Assembly (NCBI GenBank): GCA_016946835.1
Contig: JACVTC010000144.1
Location: forward strand, 297,501-359,500
Reading direction: 5' to 3'
DNA from: Neocallimastix lanati (nom. inval.)
Lineage: Eukaryota > Neocallimastigomycota > Neocallimastigomycetes > Neocallimastigales > Neocallimastigaceae
Length of the DNA stretch: 62,000 nt
Below, one piece after another: positions 26,780-45,694 of the stretch. The position numbers and the translations under genes are program-made. The stretch's first letter is position 1, and the number at the start of each line of letters is the position of its first letter. The notes under the pieces are model-generated. The model saw nothing but the letters and a program-made list of their open reading frames with translations. It was not told the DNA's origin and searched no databases.

Positions 26780-26926
26780 AAAGAGACCATAAATATATTT
26801 ATATAATATTATATTTTAAAAATTACTATATTCAAATTTAAATTTATTTTATAAAATAAATAAATATATAATTAATTTATTAAATAATTAAATATAAAAG
26901 TAAATAAATAAAATTTTATTAAAAAT

Positions 26927-28671
26927 TTGATGTTTAAAATCATGGGAAGAAAAAGAACTCAAGAAACAGAAATCTCCGAAGTTAGTTCCACTTCCTCTTC
27001 ATCAACCCCTACTATGAATAAAAATGAAAACATTAATAAAGATGAGGATAATGTTCCTCATAATGAAATTTTATTTCAAAATTATGTCTATAAAGATTTA
27101 TTAATTAAATCCGTATTTAATTACAAAGATTTTAAATTAAATACCTCAAATTTTGAAGATTGGTTTATTGAATTAAAACGTCATCTAATTGCACAAGATT
27201 ACGACGAATATATTGAAAAAGAATTTGTGTATGATGACATGACTAGAAAGCAAATAAAATATGATAACGCAGTTCAATCAATAATATCTGGTAGCTTAGA
27301 CTTAGAAACAAAGGCTTATCTAAAAGGTTGTAGGACTGCATATCAAATGATTGATAGACTTGAAAAACAATTCTACAAATCAGGAGAATCCTTATTTAAT
27401 TTATTAATTCAAAAAATCAAAATTTTAGAAATTAATAATAACAATTATATTCTATATCTCAATGAACTAAAAAATCTATTTGAACAATATGATATAGAAT
27501 GTGTCAAACTAAATAAAAACAAACTAACTGAAGAAAGTAAAATTATCTATGCTTGCGCTAAATTAAAAAACATTGGATTTAATTTTACATTAACTTACAA
27601 ATATAAAAAATTCAATGAACTTTATAATGATTTGCAAAAAATGAGAAATCATGAAGAAAGAATCAACAATTATCTAAACACTCAAATTAATAATAATAAT
27701 GAAAAGAATAATGAAAATAATAATGAAAATAATAAAATTAATTATATTTCAAATAATAGCAAGCAAACTATATACAAAAATAATAATAATCAAAATAAAC
27801 CTAATAATTCAAGAAATAAAAACAATAAAAATATAAAAAGCAAACACTGTCTCCTATGTAAAAAAGATGGTCATATTATAGAAGAATGTTATTATAATCC
27901 ATTCAATAAAAATAATAAAAATAAAAATACAATAAATAAATATAATAATAATAAAAATAATATTAACAACAAAAATAAATTTCACTCTTATAAGATAAAT
28001 GAAAATAATTCAGAGTATTCATCAGACACAAATGATGATTACATTAACTTTACCGGAAATATATCTGTATTAAAAAACAATATTAAATGTAACAATTTAA
28101 AAACAAATAATAAATATACAACATGGATTATAGATAGTGGTACAGGATTAAATTTAACCAACAACATAAACCAACTAAATAATATTCAAAATTCTAATGA
28201 TAAAACAATAATTTATCCAAATGGTACCACTGATAAAATAAATTGTTCTGGTACATATTATGGAAGTTTCAAGAATAATAAATTCAAATTATCAAATGTT
28301 CATTTTGCACCAAACATTAAAAACAATCTAATCTCAACACATCATATCTTAAGTCTTGGCAATAAAATAATTATGGAAAATATCAATAAAAAAGATAGAT
28401 TACAAATAATTAATAAAGATAATAATATAATCGCCAATATTTATGCAAATGATGAAAATTTATTTACATTTAATACTATTTCAAATATCAATAATATTAA
28501 TGTTGATATTCAAAGTAATAATTATGACAATTATTCAAAATTTAATATTCACAATGTAGATTATTCACTTTGGCATTCAAGGTTAGGATATTTCAATAAT
28601 TATAACAATTTATTATTAAGCATACTTCTTTTCACAATAAAAAAGAATGTCCTAAATGCAAAATCAGTAAA

Positions 28672-28675
<4 letters not shown>
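26927..28675 (+). CDS. copia Gag and protease frame
   Basis: A 582-residue frame, likely starting at 26930 or 26942 (Met-Gly-Arg-Lys-Lys). It begins with a basic/Ser-rich head, then a copia-type Gag region (NFEDWFIELKRHL ... MIDRLEKQF), Asn-rich stretches, a CX2CX4HX4C zinc knuckle (CLLCKKDGHIIEEC), and the aspartic protease site WIIDSGTGLNLTNN. The last true part is the start of the GAG-pre-integrase His region (WHSRLGYF). After it the frame runs into non-homologous residues and stops. The continuation is in the next frame. Confidence 0.9.
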
Positions 28676-29961
<1,286 letters not shown>

Positions 29962-31616
29962 AAACATTAATAAAAAACATAAATTTTTCAATATTATGAC
30001 ACAATGTCCAAGAACATATGAAGAAGCTATGATTTCAAAAGATTCAAAAGAATGGAACATAGCTATAAAAAATGAAATTAAAAATATGTATGATAAAAAT
30101 GTAATGATAGTAGTCAATATTAATGATATACCAAAAAATACAAATATTATAGATACAAGATGGGTTTTAGTAATAAAAAATGATAATACTAAAAAAGCCC
30201 GATTAGTAGCAAAAGGTTGTCAGCAAAAGGAAGGTGAAGATTTTATTTCAACATATTCACCTACAGCACAATCTGATAGTTTAAGAATTACCATCGCAAT
30301 AGCTTCAATAAATAAATGGAATTTAAAACAATTAGACATAAAAGCGGCATATTTAAATGCTGACCTTAATGAAACAATTTATGTTAAAATTCCAAAAGGA
30401 GATAAAAATTATAATAAAAATAAAGTATGGTTGCTGAAAAAAGCACTATATGGTTTAAAACAGGCTGGACGTATGTGGAATGAAGAAATCACTAATTATT
30501 TAAAGTCAATCGGCTTTAAACAATATAAATCAGACAAATGCTTATTTGGAAAATATAATAAAGGAAATAAATTAATAGGGTTATTAACATTATACGTTGA
30601 TGACATTTTAATAACTGGTGAAGATTATGAAATCAAAAATATAATTAAGAAATTAAAAAATAAATATACAATTTCAAAAGAATCTGATGCCAGAAAAATT
30701 ATTGGAATAAATATTTATAAAACTAAAGATGGTTATAAAATAAATCAAGAAGATTATATAAATAAAATTATTAATAATTATAATATGAATAAAACTAAAA
30801 TAATAAAATATCCATGTAGAAAAATTTCAAATGAAGAAAGAAAAAATGCAAAACCTGTAGATGCTGGAAAATATAAATCACTTTTAGGTTCATTATTATA
30901 TATTGCAATAAAATCTAGACCAGACATTACATATGCAGTTAACCAAGCATCAAGAAATTGTGAACATCCAACAACTATAGACTATAAAGCATTGCTTCTG
31001 ATATTACAATATTTAAAATCTACAATAAATAAATCAAAATACTATAATGGAAAAAATAGATTAGTTGGATTTTCAGATGCTGATTACGCTAATGATGAAG
31101 CCACTAGAAGATCTGTAAGTGGATATATATTCTTACTTGGAAATAGTCCAATTTCCTGGAAATCACAAATTCAAAGAAATGTTACATTATCAACAGCTGA
31201 AGCTGAATTTGTTAGTCTTACTGAATGCGCAAAACATGGAATATGGTTAAAAAATTTATTCGAAGAAATAACTAATAAGAATGTCTTAATAAAAATAAAA
31301 GTAGATAATAAAGCTTGTATAGCAATAGCTGAAGATGAAAATGCTAAAGGTAGATGCAAACATATTGATACTAGATATAAATTTATTCAAGAAAAAATAA
31401 AAGAAAAGAATATAAAATTAGAATATATTAGCACAAATGATATGTTAGCTGATCCTTTAACAAAACCAGTATCCGGTATTAACATTAAGAAATTTAACGA
31501 TATAATTTTTGATAATTAAAATATAATATAAAATAATTAAAAAAAAAAAAAAAAAAAAAAATAAAATAAAAATAAAAAATTAATAAAATAAAATAGTTCT
31601 AATAAAGACATAATGT

Positions 31617-31624
31617 AGGAGGAA
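31617..31624 (+). promoter_or_regulatory. Polypurine tract of the copia element
   Basis: aggaggaa immediately before the TG of the 3' LTR, the expected plus-strand primer site. Confidence 0.75.
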
Positions 31625-31797
31625 TGTTAAAATATAGTAAATAAAATTATACATTATGCTTTATTATAAAATAAAATTAATATAAAATACATGTAATAAT
31701 TATTATTTAGAAAATGATTCTTCTTTATTAATAAAATATTATTAAATAAATAAAATATATAATATAAAATAATTAATCTGAGCTTCACTCATTGACA
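31625..31797 (+). repeat. 3' LTR of the copia element
   Basis: 173 bp, matching the 5' LTR at every position I compared, followed by the aaatc target duplication at 31798-31802. Confidence 0.95.
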
Positions 31798-31918
31798 AAA
31801 TCTTTTCTTTTTATTTTTAATTTTTCTATTTCTGAAACATTTTTATTTTTTATTTTTTTTAAATTTTTTTTTATAATTTTTAATATTTTAATAAATATTA
31901 AATCCATTTTAAATTTAT

Positions 31919-32115
31919 TTTTTTTTTTAACGACCGTAGCAGGATTTCTCCCCAGCTGCACATCCTGTTGACACACACACAATGGCTTATTACTGGAGCC
32001 TTTATCTAACTTCCTACTTAGTAGGTGGTGCTGTCCCTGCTGGACTGCCTTACAGTTTCTCTGCATTGGCGCTCCTTACCCAAGTATTATTACTGCTTGT
32101 CATTGTACGATAATC
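31919..32115 (-). other. GC-richer insert with poly(A) on the minus strand, probable retroelement fragment
   Basis: A compact G/C-rich block (about 31930-32110) with a T run on its left. Read on the minus strand it runs 3' into poly(A), as a truncated retroposon or cDNA would. A minus-strand open frame (31785-32066) crosses it, but I recognise no domain. No clear target duplication is seen. Confidence 0.4.
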
Positions 32116-32265
32116 TTACAATTGGGTATTTTAAATTTATTATTTATTAATTACTGTATTTATTTACATATTATTTATTTATTTATTCATTTTATGATAG
32201 AAAAGTAAAAATAAAATATCATTTATATCAAATAATAATATCATTATAAAAAATGTTCTTTTTTT

Positions 32266-32316
<51 letters not shown>

Positions 32317-33449
32317 ATATAAATAATATATTTGGTAGAAAATGGGATTTAATGTACTATTAAATGGAGAATAAATATAAAATTATTTTAATAATTAAAT
32401 TATTTATTACTATAGAAATACTTTAATATTATTATTAATTTATGTACATATATGAAAAAAAATAATTCTTAATATTGATAATTGACATACAAAAATTACA
32501 AATTATAAGTAAAATATTAAATTTTAATATTTTATTAAACTTATTACTTAAAATTTTTATTATAAAATATAAATTATACCTATAGATTTTTAAACATGTA
32601 ATTTTTTTTTTATTTTTTTTTTTTTTTTTATAAAAATCAAACAAGTTTATATATAAACTAATCAATAAAAATTTTAAATTCCTTTTCTTTCATTTTTATA
32701 TTCTTTCATTTGATTTTTTTTATTTTATTTTATTTTTGTTCTTTAAATTTATTTCATTATATTTCATTTAATCATTTTTTTATTATTTTTTGTTTTTTAT
32801 ATTTAATTTCATTTTATCAGTTCATTTAATTTTATTTTATTTTATATATTTGTTTTTTTATTTTTATTTTATTTTTTCTATATATATATATAATTGACTT
32901 CATTATTATTTAATCAATGTATATTTCTTCCTAATAAATTTTAAAATTTTAAATTAAAATAATATGTAAAAATAATAATTATTAAGATATTCCAATATCA
33001 TGATATTATTTAATTATGAAAAAAAAAATAATAAATAGTTAATACTAAAAAATAAATAATAAATATTTATAAAATAATTATAAATTAAAATTATGAAAAA
33101 AAAAAAATAATAAATAGTTAATACTAAAAAATAAATAATAAATATTTATAAAATAATTATAATTTAAAATTAACAAATACATTATTTATATATTTATGGA
33201 TGGCAAAAGTGTTTTTTTATATCAATATATAAATAATATTAAATGAATAAAAATAATAATAATTAAAACAATTATTATTTTATTAATTCCATATATGGAA
33301 ATAATACGATAATAATCATAAAATAAAAAAGTTAATTAATAATTCTAAAAGAAAGAATTGATTTATTAAATTAATGTATATTAAATCTTTTTTATTAAAT
33401 GCTTAAACAACAATTATTAATTATATTATAAAGACTCTTATTTCCATAT
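32116..33449. other. AT-rich spacer
   Basis: Includes a T run of about 45 bases at 32270-32315, a T-rich biased tract at 32700-32880 (an inverted counterpart of the A-rich tracts after the phosphatase genes), and an imperfect direct duplication at 33017-33072 / 33093-33150. No gene is visible. Confidence 0.5.
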
Positions 33450-33640
33450 CGCTTCAAATTATTCTAGTGAGAATAAATTCCTTAAGTTTAGTGATGAAAG
33501 AATTTGATTATCTCTTCAATTTTCATCTCTACCTTTGATGATTTTTAGATTTCAAAAAGAGTATTGGAAAGAAAAGATTAATTATTAAGAAGTAGATACT
33601 GATAAATATTTTGATTTGATACATTTCAGTTTTAAACGTT
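33450..33640 (+). pseudogene. PAP-like phosphatase relic
   Basis: The sequence aligns to the end of the phosphatase domain of genes A and B (ANCSTGSKF ... TSTFGVLDFQ ... EVDTHDVVDGPYIF). Pieces such as taaattcctt, agatttcaaaa and gaagtagatact are recognisable, with stops and frame changes. It is the catalytic-domain remnant of a fourth gene whose dockerins lie at 35090. Confidence 0.75.
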
Positions 33641-35089
33641 TAATAATGATTCTAATAAATAATCCAATATATAAATATTTAAGATTATAATTATATTTAT
33701 ATTAAATATCTTTCTTTTCCATATATATTCATATAAATATATATGAAAAAAAAAAAAAGGAAATATTTATTATAAATATAGATTAAATTATCAAATTATT
33801 TAGTTAAAATAATTTTCAATTAATAGTGATATATTTCTATGAAAAAAAACTAATAGAAATTAATAAATAATATGGTTCAAATATATATATATATATATAA
33901 AACATTATTTTAAAATATATAATATTCATTATATTTATGTTCTAACTTTAATCTACATAAATATTAAATTAATTATGTAAAGAAAAATTTTCATATTTAT
34001 TAAGGTTTTTATTTTATCATATAAAAATAAAATATTAATACAAATCAGGAAATATTTAGTAATTTTAATTATTATTATTATTATTATTATTTTTTTTTTT
34101 TTTTTTTTTTTCTGTAGCTAAAACATATATTTATAAAATATTAGCTTTAAAATAATCAATACTTAATTATCATTATTATTTTTTTTGTATTTTATTGTAA
34201 TAATTTTTATTTTTATTTTAGTTTCTATTTATTTTTTTTATGTTATATTATGATAATGAAATATATTGAGAAGGAATAATTTATCAATAATAAAATTATT
34301 CATTATTTATAATTAAAAGTAAAAAAAATTAAAATAAAAAATAAAAAGTTAAAAAAAAAATAAAAAATATAATTAGTATTAATAATGACCTTTTATGGTT
34401 TCAATGAATTTTTATCTATCTTTATAATAAACTACAATTAAAAGTAATGATTCATTTATTATCGAAAATTTAAAATAAAAATTTAAAATTTTAAAATATT
34501 TAATATCTTTAATAACTTCCAGATTTCGGCAAATATATCGGAATTGAATGTCTACAGAATGGTTTTTTATTTTAAGTGAAAAATAGTTCTAATTGGGAAT
34601 AGTATATTACTAAAATACTTTTAAAATTTATTCATTTATTTATTTATATATTCGTTTATTCATAATACTTTTCAATTAAGAATTTAAATATGTATAAATA
34701 ATGAAAATCTTACTACAATATATTGTTAACTTTAAATATCCTTCAATATACTCTAATATTCTATCATGTAATTTTGTAAAGTGTTAATGAAAAATTAAAT
34801 AAATAATAATGAGTAATTGAATAAAAAATAAATATATAAAGTAGTAAATAATAAATAATAAATAATAAATAATAAATAATATATAATATAATAAATAATA
34901 AATAATAAATAATAAATAATAAATAATATATAATTAAATACTAAATACTAAATACTAAATAATAAATATGTAATAAATAATAAATAACGATAAATAATAT
35001 ATATTAAATATTAAATAATAAATAAATTAAAAAAAGAACTATTTTTCTATTGTCTATAATTAAATTTTATTGACTGTAAATAAAAATAA
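33641..35089. other. AT-rich insert splitting the decayed phosphatase gene
   Basis: About 1.45 kb of A/T sequence between the phosphatase and dockerin remnants. 34200-34600 shares a degenerate repeat with 15540-15760 and 16860-17050. 34830-35020 is a run of AATAAATA-type repeats. No coding content is visible. Confidence 0.5.
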
Positions 35090-35896
35090 GAATTATGTTG
35101 GCTGCTAAATTTGGTTATTCTTGCTGTAAAAAAAAAAAAAAAAAGCTAATACTGTTAATGAAATTGATGAAAATGGAAAATTCGATATTATCGAAGATGG
35201 TGAATCAGAATGATGTTTATCATAAGTACTTATAATGAATAAGTCTTTGAAAGAAATAATATTCCATGTTGTAGGCTAAGAACTTATATTGAAAAAATTA
35301 ATGATAAGGAAAAATGTAGTATTATTAATGCAAAATATGATATATACTATGGTGATATAAATGAAACTATCACTCCAATTCCAACTTCTACTACCTTAAC
35401 TACTACTATCTTTGTTTCTATTGAAACGCTAGCCAGCCACTTGTTAGTTAGAACAATTAGGTTGCCCATGTTGTATTGGTATTACTATAACTGAATTTAC
35501 TAATGAAAATGGTGATTGGTGTGATTATCACTGATTCAAATAAAACAGAATATTGATCTGAACTTAAGTATCCAAGTTGTAAAGCAGTTGTTGAATTAAT
35601 TAAAACTGAAAATAAAGGACAAAAATGGGGGTATTGAAAATAAAGGATGGTGTGGTATTATTAAAGATAACACTACTCCTTGTACCATTATCACTACTAC
35701 CATTACTAATACTAGAAGAACTACTAACACTACAATCATAACCACAATCAAAAAACTATCTCCAACTAATGAAGTTTATATTTCTCAATATTATCAATGT
35801 TGTGGCATCAATCACCAAGGTTCAACTAAGTATGTATTGATAATTTCAAATGTATTTAATTTAAATAATTACTATTCGCAATGTCTTTAAATGTAA
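35090..35896 (+). pseudogene. Dockerin array and CBM1 relic of a fourth family member
   Basis: Starts at a dockerin (CWAAKFGYSCC, then an A17 run) matching repeat 3 of genes A and B, and continues through pieces of the divergent repeats (NNIPCC-like, frameshifted), a Thr linker, two further dockerins with stops (GCPCCIG, NGDWCDYH), a second Thr linker and a CBM1 (LSPTNEVYISQYYQCCGIN) that lost key Cys and Gly residues. The layout follows genes A and B, not C, and the array has no introns. Confidence 0.85.
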
Positions 35897-36970
35897 AAAA
35901 ATATATATATATATATATATATATAAAGTAAAGTAAATAGAAAATAAATAAAATGAAAAGAAAAACCAATAAATCGAAATAAAATAAAATTAAATAGAAT
36001 AAAATAAAACGAACAAACAATATATAAAATAAAATTAAAAGATATAAAATGAAATAAAAATTAAACAAAGCGAAATAACAAAACAAAACAAAACAAAAAA
36101 ATAAAAAATAAATAAATAAAATAGATTTAAAATTTGAAATAAAAATTAAATCTAAAAATAATAAAAAAAAAATTATTTTTTTATTAATTAATTATATACT
36201 TCTGCATGTCTTTTCAAAAAAAAAAAAAAAAGTTAATTAAATATATATATATGTACATATATTTATTAAAATTTTTATATAAGTCTATTTAGCTCATATC
36301 TAAAAAAAAAAAAATAAACTAAAATAAAATAAAATTATTTGAAAGATATATATTTATATATAAATATTCAATTTTATTTCATATATGTTCCATTTCATAA
36401 GTATCATTGTGGATTAATACACTTGATACACTTCTTTTTAAATTTTTATTAAACTTTATGAATCTATTAAATATTTTAATTTAAATATATATATATATAT
36501 TCATAATTTTAATTAAATTATTCATCCCATTATCATTATTTTTAATAAAATTTTATATTTTACTTATTTAGTAATTATGAATCTATAATATAAAATCTAA
36601 TTAATAAATTTAAAATTAATTTAATAAATATTAAATTAATTATTAAATAATTAAATTTTATTTATTTAATATTAAATAAAGTTTAGGAAAATGAATTTTT
36701 TCCTTTTTTTTTTTTTTTTTTTTTTTTTAGTCAACAAAAGTAAATTAATAGATAAAAATAATGAAATATTAAGAAAAATATATTATTTAGTAATTTAACT
36801 TTATTTTATATTTTAAAAATAAAAAAAAAAAAACATCATCATTAAAATAAAATGACATTAAATAAAAATTTCAATATCAATATATTATTCATTATCATAC
36901 CTTTTTTCAAATTTCAATTTTCAAAATAATTTACATAGATATTTCTAGAAAAATATATTAAAATATACAA

Positions 36971-37023
<53 letters not shown>

Positions 37024-39073
37024 AAATTACCAATTTTAATTTATGAAGATATGAATCAATTATTTATAATATAAATAATAAATAATAATATATTATATTA
37101 TTCAAGGAACAAATATGATAAAATAATCCTTAATACTCAGATATTTTATATTAATATTTTTATATTATAAATTAATTTTTTTTTATTTTTGAATTATAAA
37201 TAATAAATTTATATTATTAAAAAAAATTAAACATTATTATTATATATATTTATATAATGATTAGTATAAACTGTTTCAAATAATATAAAATATATTATCA
37301 TAAATTATTATTTTATTAAATTATATTAGTAATTTAATTTCATAAGCATGAAATTAAAATTTATATTATTTTAAATATATTATAAATATTCTAAATACTT
37401 TTATTATCAAACAATATTTTTATTTATTTAATAACAATAAATAAATATCAAGTATCAGTTAAGGAATGACTCTTTTATATTAAAATTATATAATCAAATT
37501 AATAAATTTATTAAAATATTCGTTATAAAAAAAAATAGTTGTAAAATAAAAAAGTCATTATATAATAATATTTTTAATTTATGATATCATAATTAATAAA
37601 TAATTTTTTTAACTATTTATATCTTTTTTATTCCTTTTATTTTTTCCTTGTTTCCTTGTTATTTTTTCCTTTTTTTTTTTACTTTTAGATATATAATTTG
37701 AAGAAAAAATAAATAAAATTTTCATATTTGATATTAAAATTTTCATATTAAATATTAATTAATATATATTAATATTTAAATTAAAATTTTTTTAAATTTT
37801 AATTTTTAATTATTGCTCATCATTTTATCAAAAATTAAATTAATAATAATATTTAATTAAAATGAACTTTATTTATTAATAAATTTGAATAGCAAATACC
37901 AAAAAAAAATAATAATAATAAATCTTAGATTATGTATAAATTTGTATAAATACGGAATTTAAGATAATTTATAATAAATTTTTATCATACACATATGCAT
38001 ATTAATTTTATTTATTATACTTTTTTTTTTTTTTTTTTTTTATATTTATTATACTTAATTTTATATTTTTTTTTCTTAAAATAATATTATTAAACATTTA
38101 AAATTAAATAAAAATATATATGTATATTTATTAATGAATATATACATTTAAAAAAATAATTTTTAATGATTATATATATATATTTTTTTGATATAATATA
38201 ATTAGAAAAAACTAACCTAAAAATGTTTTAAAGCTATAATATAATGAACAACAAAATCAAAATGTATATATATATATTTTTTTTTATTTTATTTTTTTTT
38301 CTTAAAAAAGAAAATAATAATTATATATCTTAATTATGAAAATATATTTATTTTTACCTTTTAAAATTCATTAATATTTAAAGTTTATATTTTGTCATAA
38401 AACTGATTAATTTTTTTTATGGTTGTACAAAATTAAAATTTATTAAATCACATTTTTGTGTCATTAAATTTATTTTTTTTACCTACATTTAAATACGTTT
38501 AAAGATATTGAAATAAAAAATAATATAAATATTCATGTAAAAGTCCGTTTTTTTTTTTATTTTATTTTATTTATTTTCCTTTTGTTTTTATTTTATTTTA
38601 TTTTTATTTTATTTTTATATCTTTGATAAATATATTATATAATATATTTACAATTTTTTCAATGAAAGAAATAAAATATGATAAAAAAAAATAAGAAAAA
38701 AAAATAAAAAAATAAGTAGAAAATAAGTAAAAAATAAAATAAAAAAAGTAAATAAAAAATAAAAAAAAAATAAAAAAATAATGAATAAATAAATAATAAA
38801 TAAAAAATAATTAATAAAACAAAGAAATAATAATAAAAAAAATAATAATAATAAAAATAAAAAATAATAATTGAAAAAATAATAAAATAACAAATTTAAT
38901 AAATAAAATTATACAAAATAAAATAAAAATAAACAATTAAATAATTATATATAAAAATATATATAGTATTTATAATAATTCTTTTTTATATTTTTTTTTT
39001 TTCAAAAAAAAAAAAAAAAAAAAGGAAAAAAAAAAAGTAGGAATAAAGTATATATACTGTATAATTAATAATA
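35897..39073. other. AT-rich spacer before gene C
   Basis: Begins with the A-rich tract (35930-36130) that also follows genes A and B. Long T and AAT runs occur (36704-36730, 36970-37022). Another A-rich tract lies at 38650-38940. No gene is visible. Confidence 0.5.
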
Positions 39074-39092
39074 ATATATCTTTGAAAGAATA
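39074..39092 (+). promoter_or_regulatory. Shared upstream motif of phosphatase gene C
   Basis: The same 19-bp string as at 2209 and 18921, here 302 bp before the ATG. Confidence 0.5.
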
Positions 39093-39375
39093 TATTTTAT
39101 TTCATTACATTTAAAAACAATTATATATATAAATTATGAATAATTTTGAAAATTAAATAATTTATATAAACCTTTTTAAGTCGAGTTTTGAACAAAAGAA
39201 TCAATTATTTATATATAAATATAAATATAATAAAAAAAAATTTTTTTTATCAAAATATTATATAAAATTAGACATATTAATATTTCACTTCAATTAATAA
39301 GTCATTCTTTAACAAACTAAATATAATAAAAATTTGATATTTTTATAAAAAATAATAGAATATTGTTTTCTTAAA

Positions 39376-43645
<4,270 letters not shown>

Positions 43646-44163
43646 ACTTATTTAACAAATTAGAATTAAACAAAATAATCATTATATAACTATATATATA
43701 TTATTATTATTTAATATAATACCATTATTTTTTTTTATTGGTAATGAACAATATTATAGATTATTAATAATAATAATAATATATATAAAAGTAAAAACAA
43801 AAAAAAAATAATAAAATAGAAAGTAAATATACACAAATAAATTATAGAAAAATCTAAAAAAAGCTTCATAATTTTTCGAATTTATGAAACTTAATTTTAA
43901 TTATTTATTTAATTTTTTTAAAATTAAATAAATAGAAAAAAATATGAAATAAATAAAAAAATATTAAATAAATAATAATAAAATAAAAATATTAAAGCAT
44001 TTATTTCAAAATAATATATATATGTATATATGTATATATAATAAAAAAAATAAACCATAATATATACTATATAAAAAAAAATATAAGATGAAAAAAATAA
44101 TCATATAATTATTAACAAAAAATGAAAAATAAAATAAAATAAAATAAAATAAAATAAAATAAA
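43646..44163. other. AT-rich spacer after gene C
   Basis: Plain A/T sequence passing into the A-rich tract (43980-44450) typical of the downstream side of this family. No gene is visible. Confidence 0.5.
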
Positions 44164-44316
44164 TAGTAGAATATAAATGTAAAGTGCAGATTGAATAAAA
44201 TAAAATAAAATAAATAGTAGAATATAAATGTAAAGTACAGATTGAATAAAATAAAATAAAATAAATAGTAGAATATAAATGTAAAGTACAGATTGAATAA
44301 AATAAAATAAAATAAA
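44164..44316 (+). repeat. Three-copy 51-bp minisatellite
   Basis: Units start at 44164, 44215 and 44266, each beginning tagtagaatataaatgtaaa followed by gtgcag/gtacag, then TAAAA repeats. Near-identical copies; recent tandem amplification. Confidence 0.9.
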
Positions 44317-44459
44317 ATAAAATAAAATAAAATAAAAAAATTAAATAATTAAAATAAATAATAAAATAAAAAATAAAACAAAAAAATAAAATAAAAGAAT
44401 AAAATAAAAAAATAAATATATAAATAAAAAATAATATAAAATAAAGAAAAAATGAAATT

Positions 44460-44610
44460 TTTTTTTTTTTTTTTTTTTTTTTGTATCCATTGATTTTCTT
44501 AAAAAAATTACTCAATCCAGCGACTTGGATTTCTAGTCCTCGTACCATTCATCGTAGTTATCTTCAGTCAGTATCTAAAACTATTTAAGGTCGCTCCGGT
44601 TATTTTATAG
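44460..44610 (-). other. Poly(A)-tailed insert on the minus strand, unidentified
   Basis: A run of about 23 T followed by some 120 bp of normal base composition. On the minus strand it reads into poly(A), like a processed cDNA or short retroposon. One minus frame ends NYDEWYED-stop, and the bases ggactagaaatcc match a tRNA-Ser(AGA) anticodon arm, but no B box is present. Identity unknown. Confidence 0.35.
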
Positions 44611-44671
44611 TTATATTTATATATTAACATTATTATTTAATAAACTATTATATATTAATTACCAATTTCTA

Positions 44672-45653
44672 ATTACTCATGGACTAAAGAATCAAGGACT
44701 TTGGATAAGAAATTAAATGGTAAAAAAACAAGTGAAATAAAAAAGTTTTATTGTGAAAGAGATGTCTTCAAACCCTCAAAAGCTAAAAAAGCAATTATTT
44801 ACAAGGAGAATGATTTTGGATTTATTTCAGAAATCAGAAACTTAACATTTCAATATCCTAAATATCAGTTGGGATTCTTTTGGATTTCTCGAATTAGGTG
44901 TGGTTTTAAATTTGACATTAGTATTTCCATTAAAAGAAAAAGTAGTCTCAGAAGATTGCCCTAAATGTTGACCATGTTGTGGTGTTAGTGTACCTAGCTT
45001 TTCTTAACTGGATCTTTGCCTGTAAAGAATTGGAAAATTACAGAAATAAATCTTTTACCTTTTCTAGATGATCTCTTTTTGAAATTTGCAATGGTAATTA
45101 AACAAAAATCCTTGGATGTTTCTTTAGATTCAGAAAAGGATGATTATAATAATATTTATTATTTTATATTGAGTGCTCTTCTTGACGGGGCGTCCAGTAT
45201 ATGGAAAAATTAAGCTTAATGATGGGGAACAAAGACAATTAGTTGACAATATTTTTAAACAAAGTTCAACTTCGTTCGACTGTTCTGTATTTTGTGGGGA
45301 TTGAGGAGTTTCTAACAAACGTAATACCATTAATTTGTCGATCTTTTAGTTTGATGATGAAATGGTATTCCGTTGAATATACCGTTACCAAGAGCGTCGA
45401 CGTCTCAATGATAAGGCATGGATTTTCACCTCCAGATACAGATTCGATTGATAACACTAATACTGAAATTATTACTCGCAATAATGGACGTGGTGTTATT
45501 ATCGAGGAATGGGAAAAGTCAGAGGCTATTGCTTCTAACGCACTTTTATAATTTTATAATATATAATATTTTATTTCATGTATTTTATTTGTTATTTTTT
45601 CATTTAATTCATGTAATTTTATTATTATAAATTAAATAAAGATATTCTCTAAG

Positions 45654-45691
<38 letters not shown>
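44672..45691 (+). mobile_element. 5'-truncated LINE, second copy
   Basis: Matches the LINE at 9495-10560 almost throughout (attactcatggactaaagaa start, ttctctaagtct before the poly(A)). It ends in an A run of about 33 bases. It carries the C-terminal part of the reverse transcriptase frame (SWTKESRTLDKKL-type stretch) and the 3' region, broken by stops. It is shorter at the 5' end than the first copy, which fits target-primed reverse transcription. No convincing target duplication was found. Confidence 0.8.
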
Positions 45692-45694
<3 letters not shown>

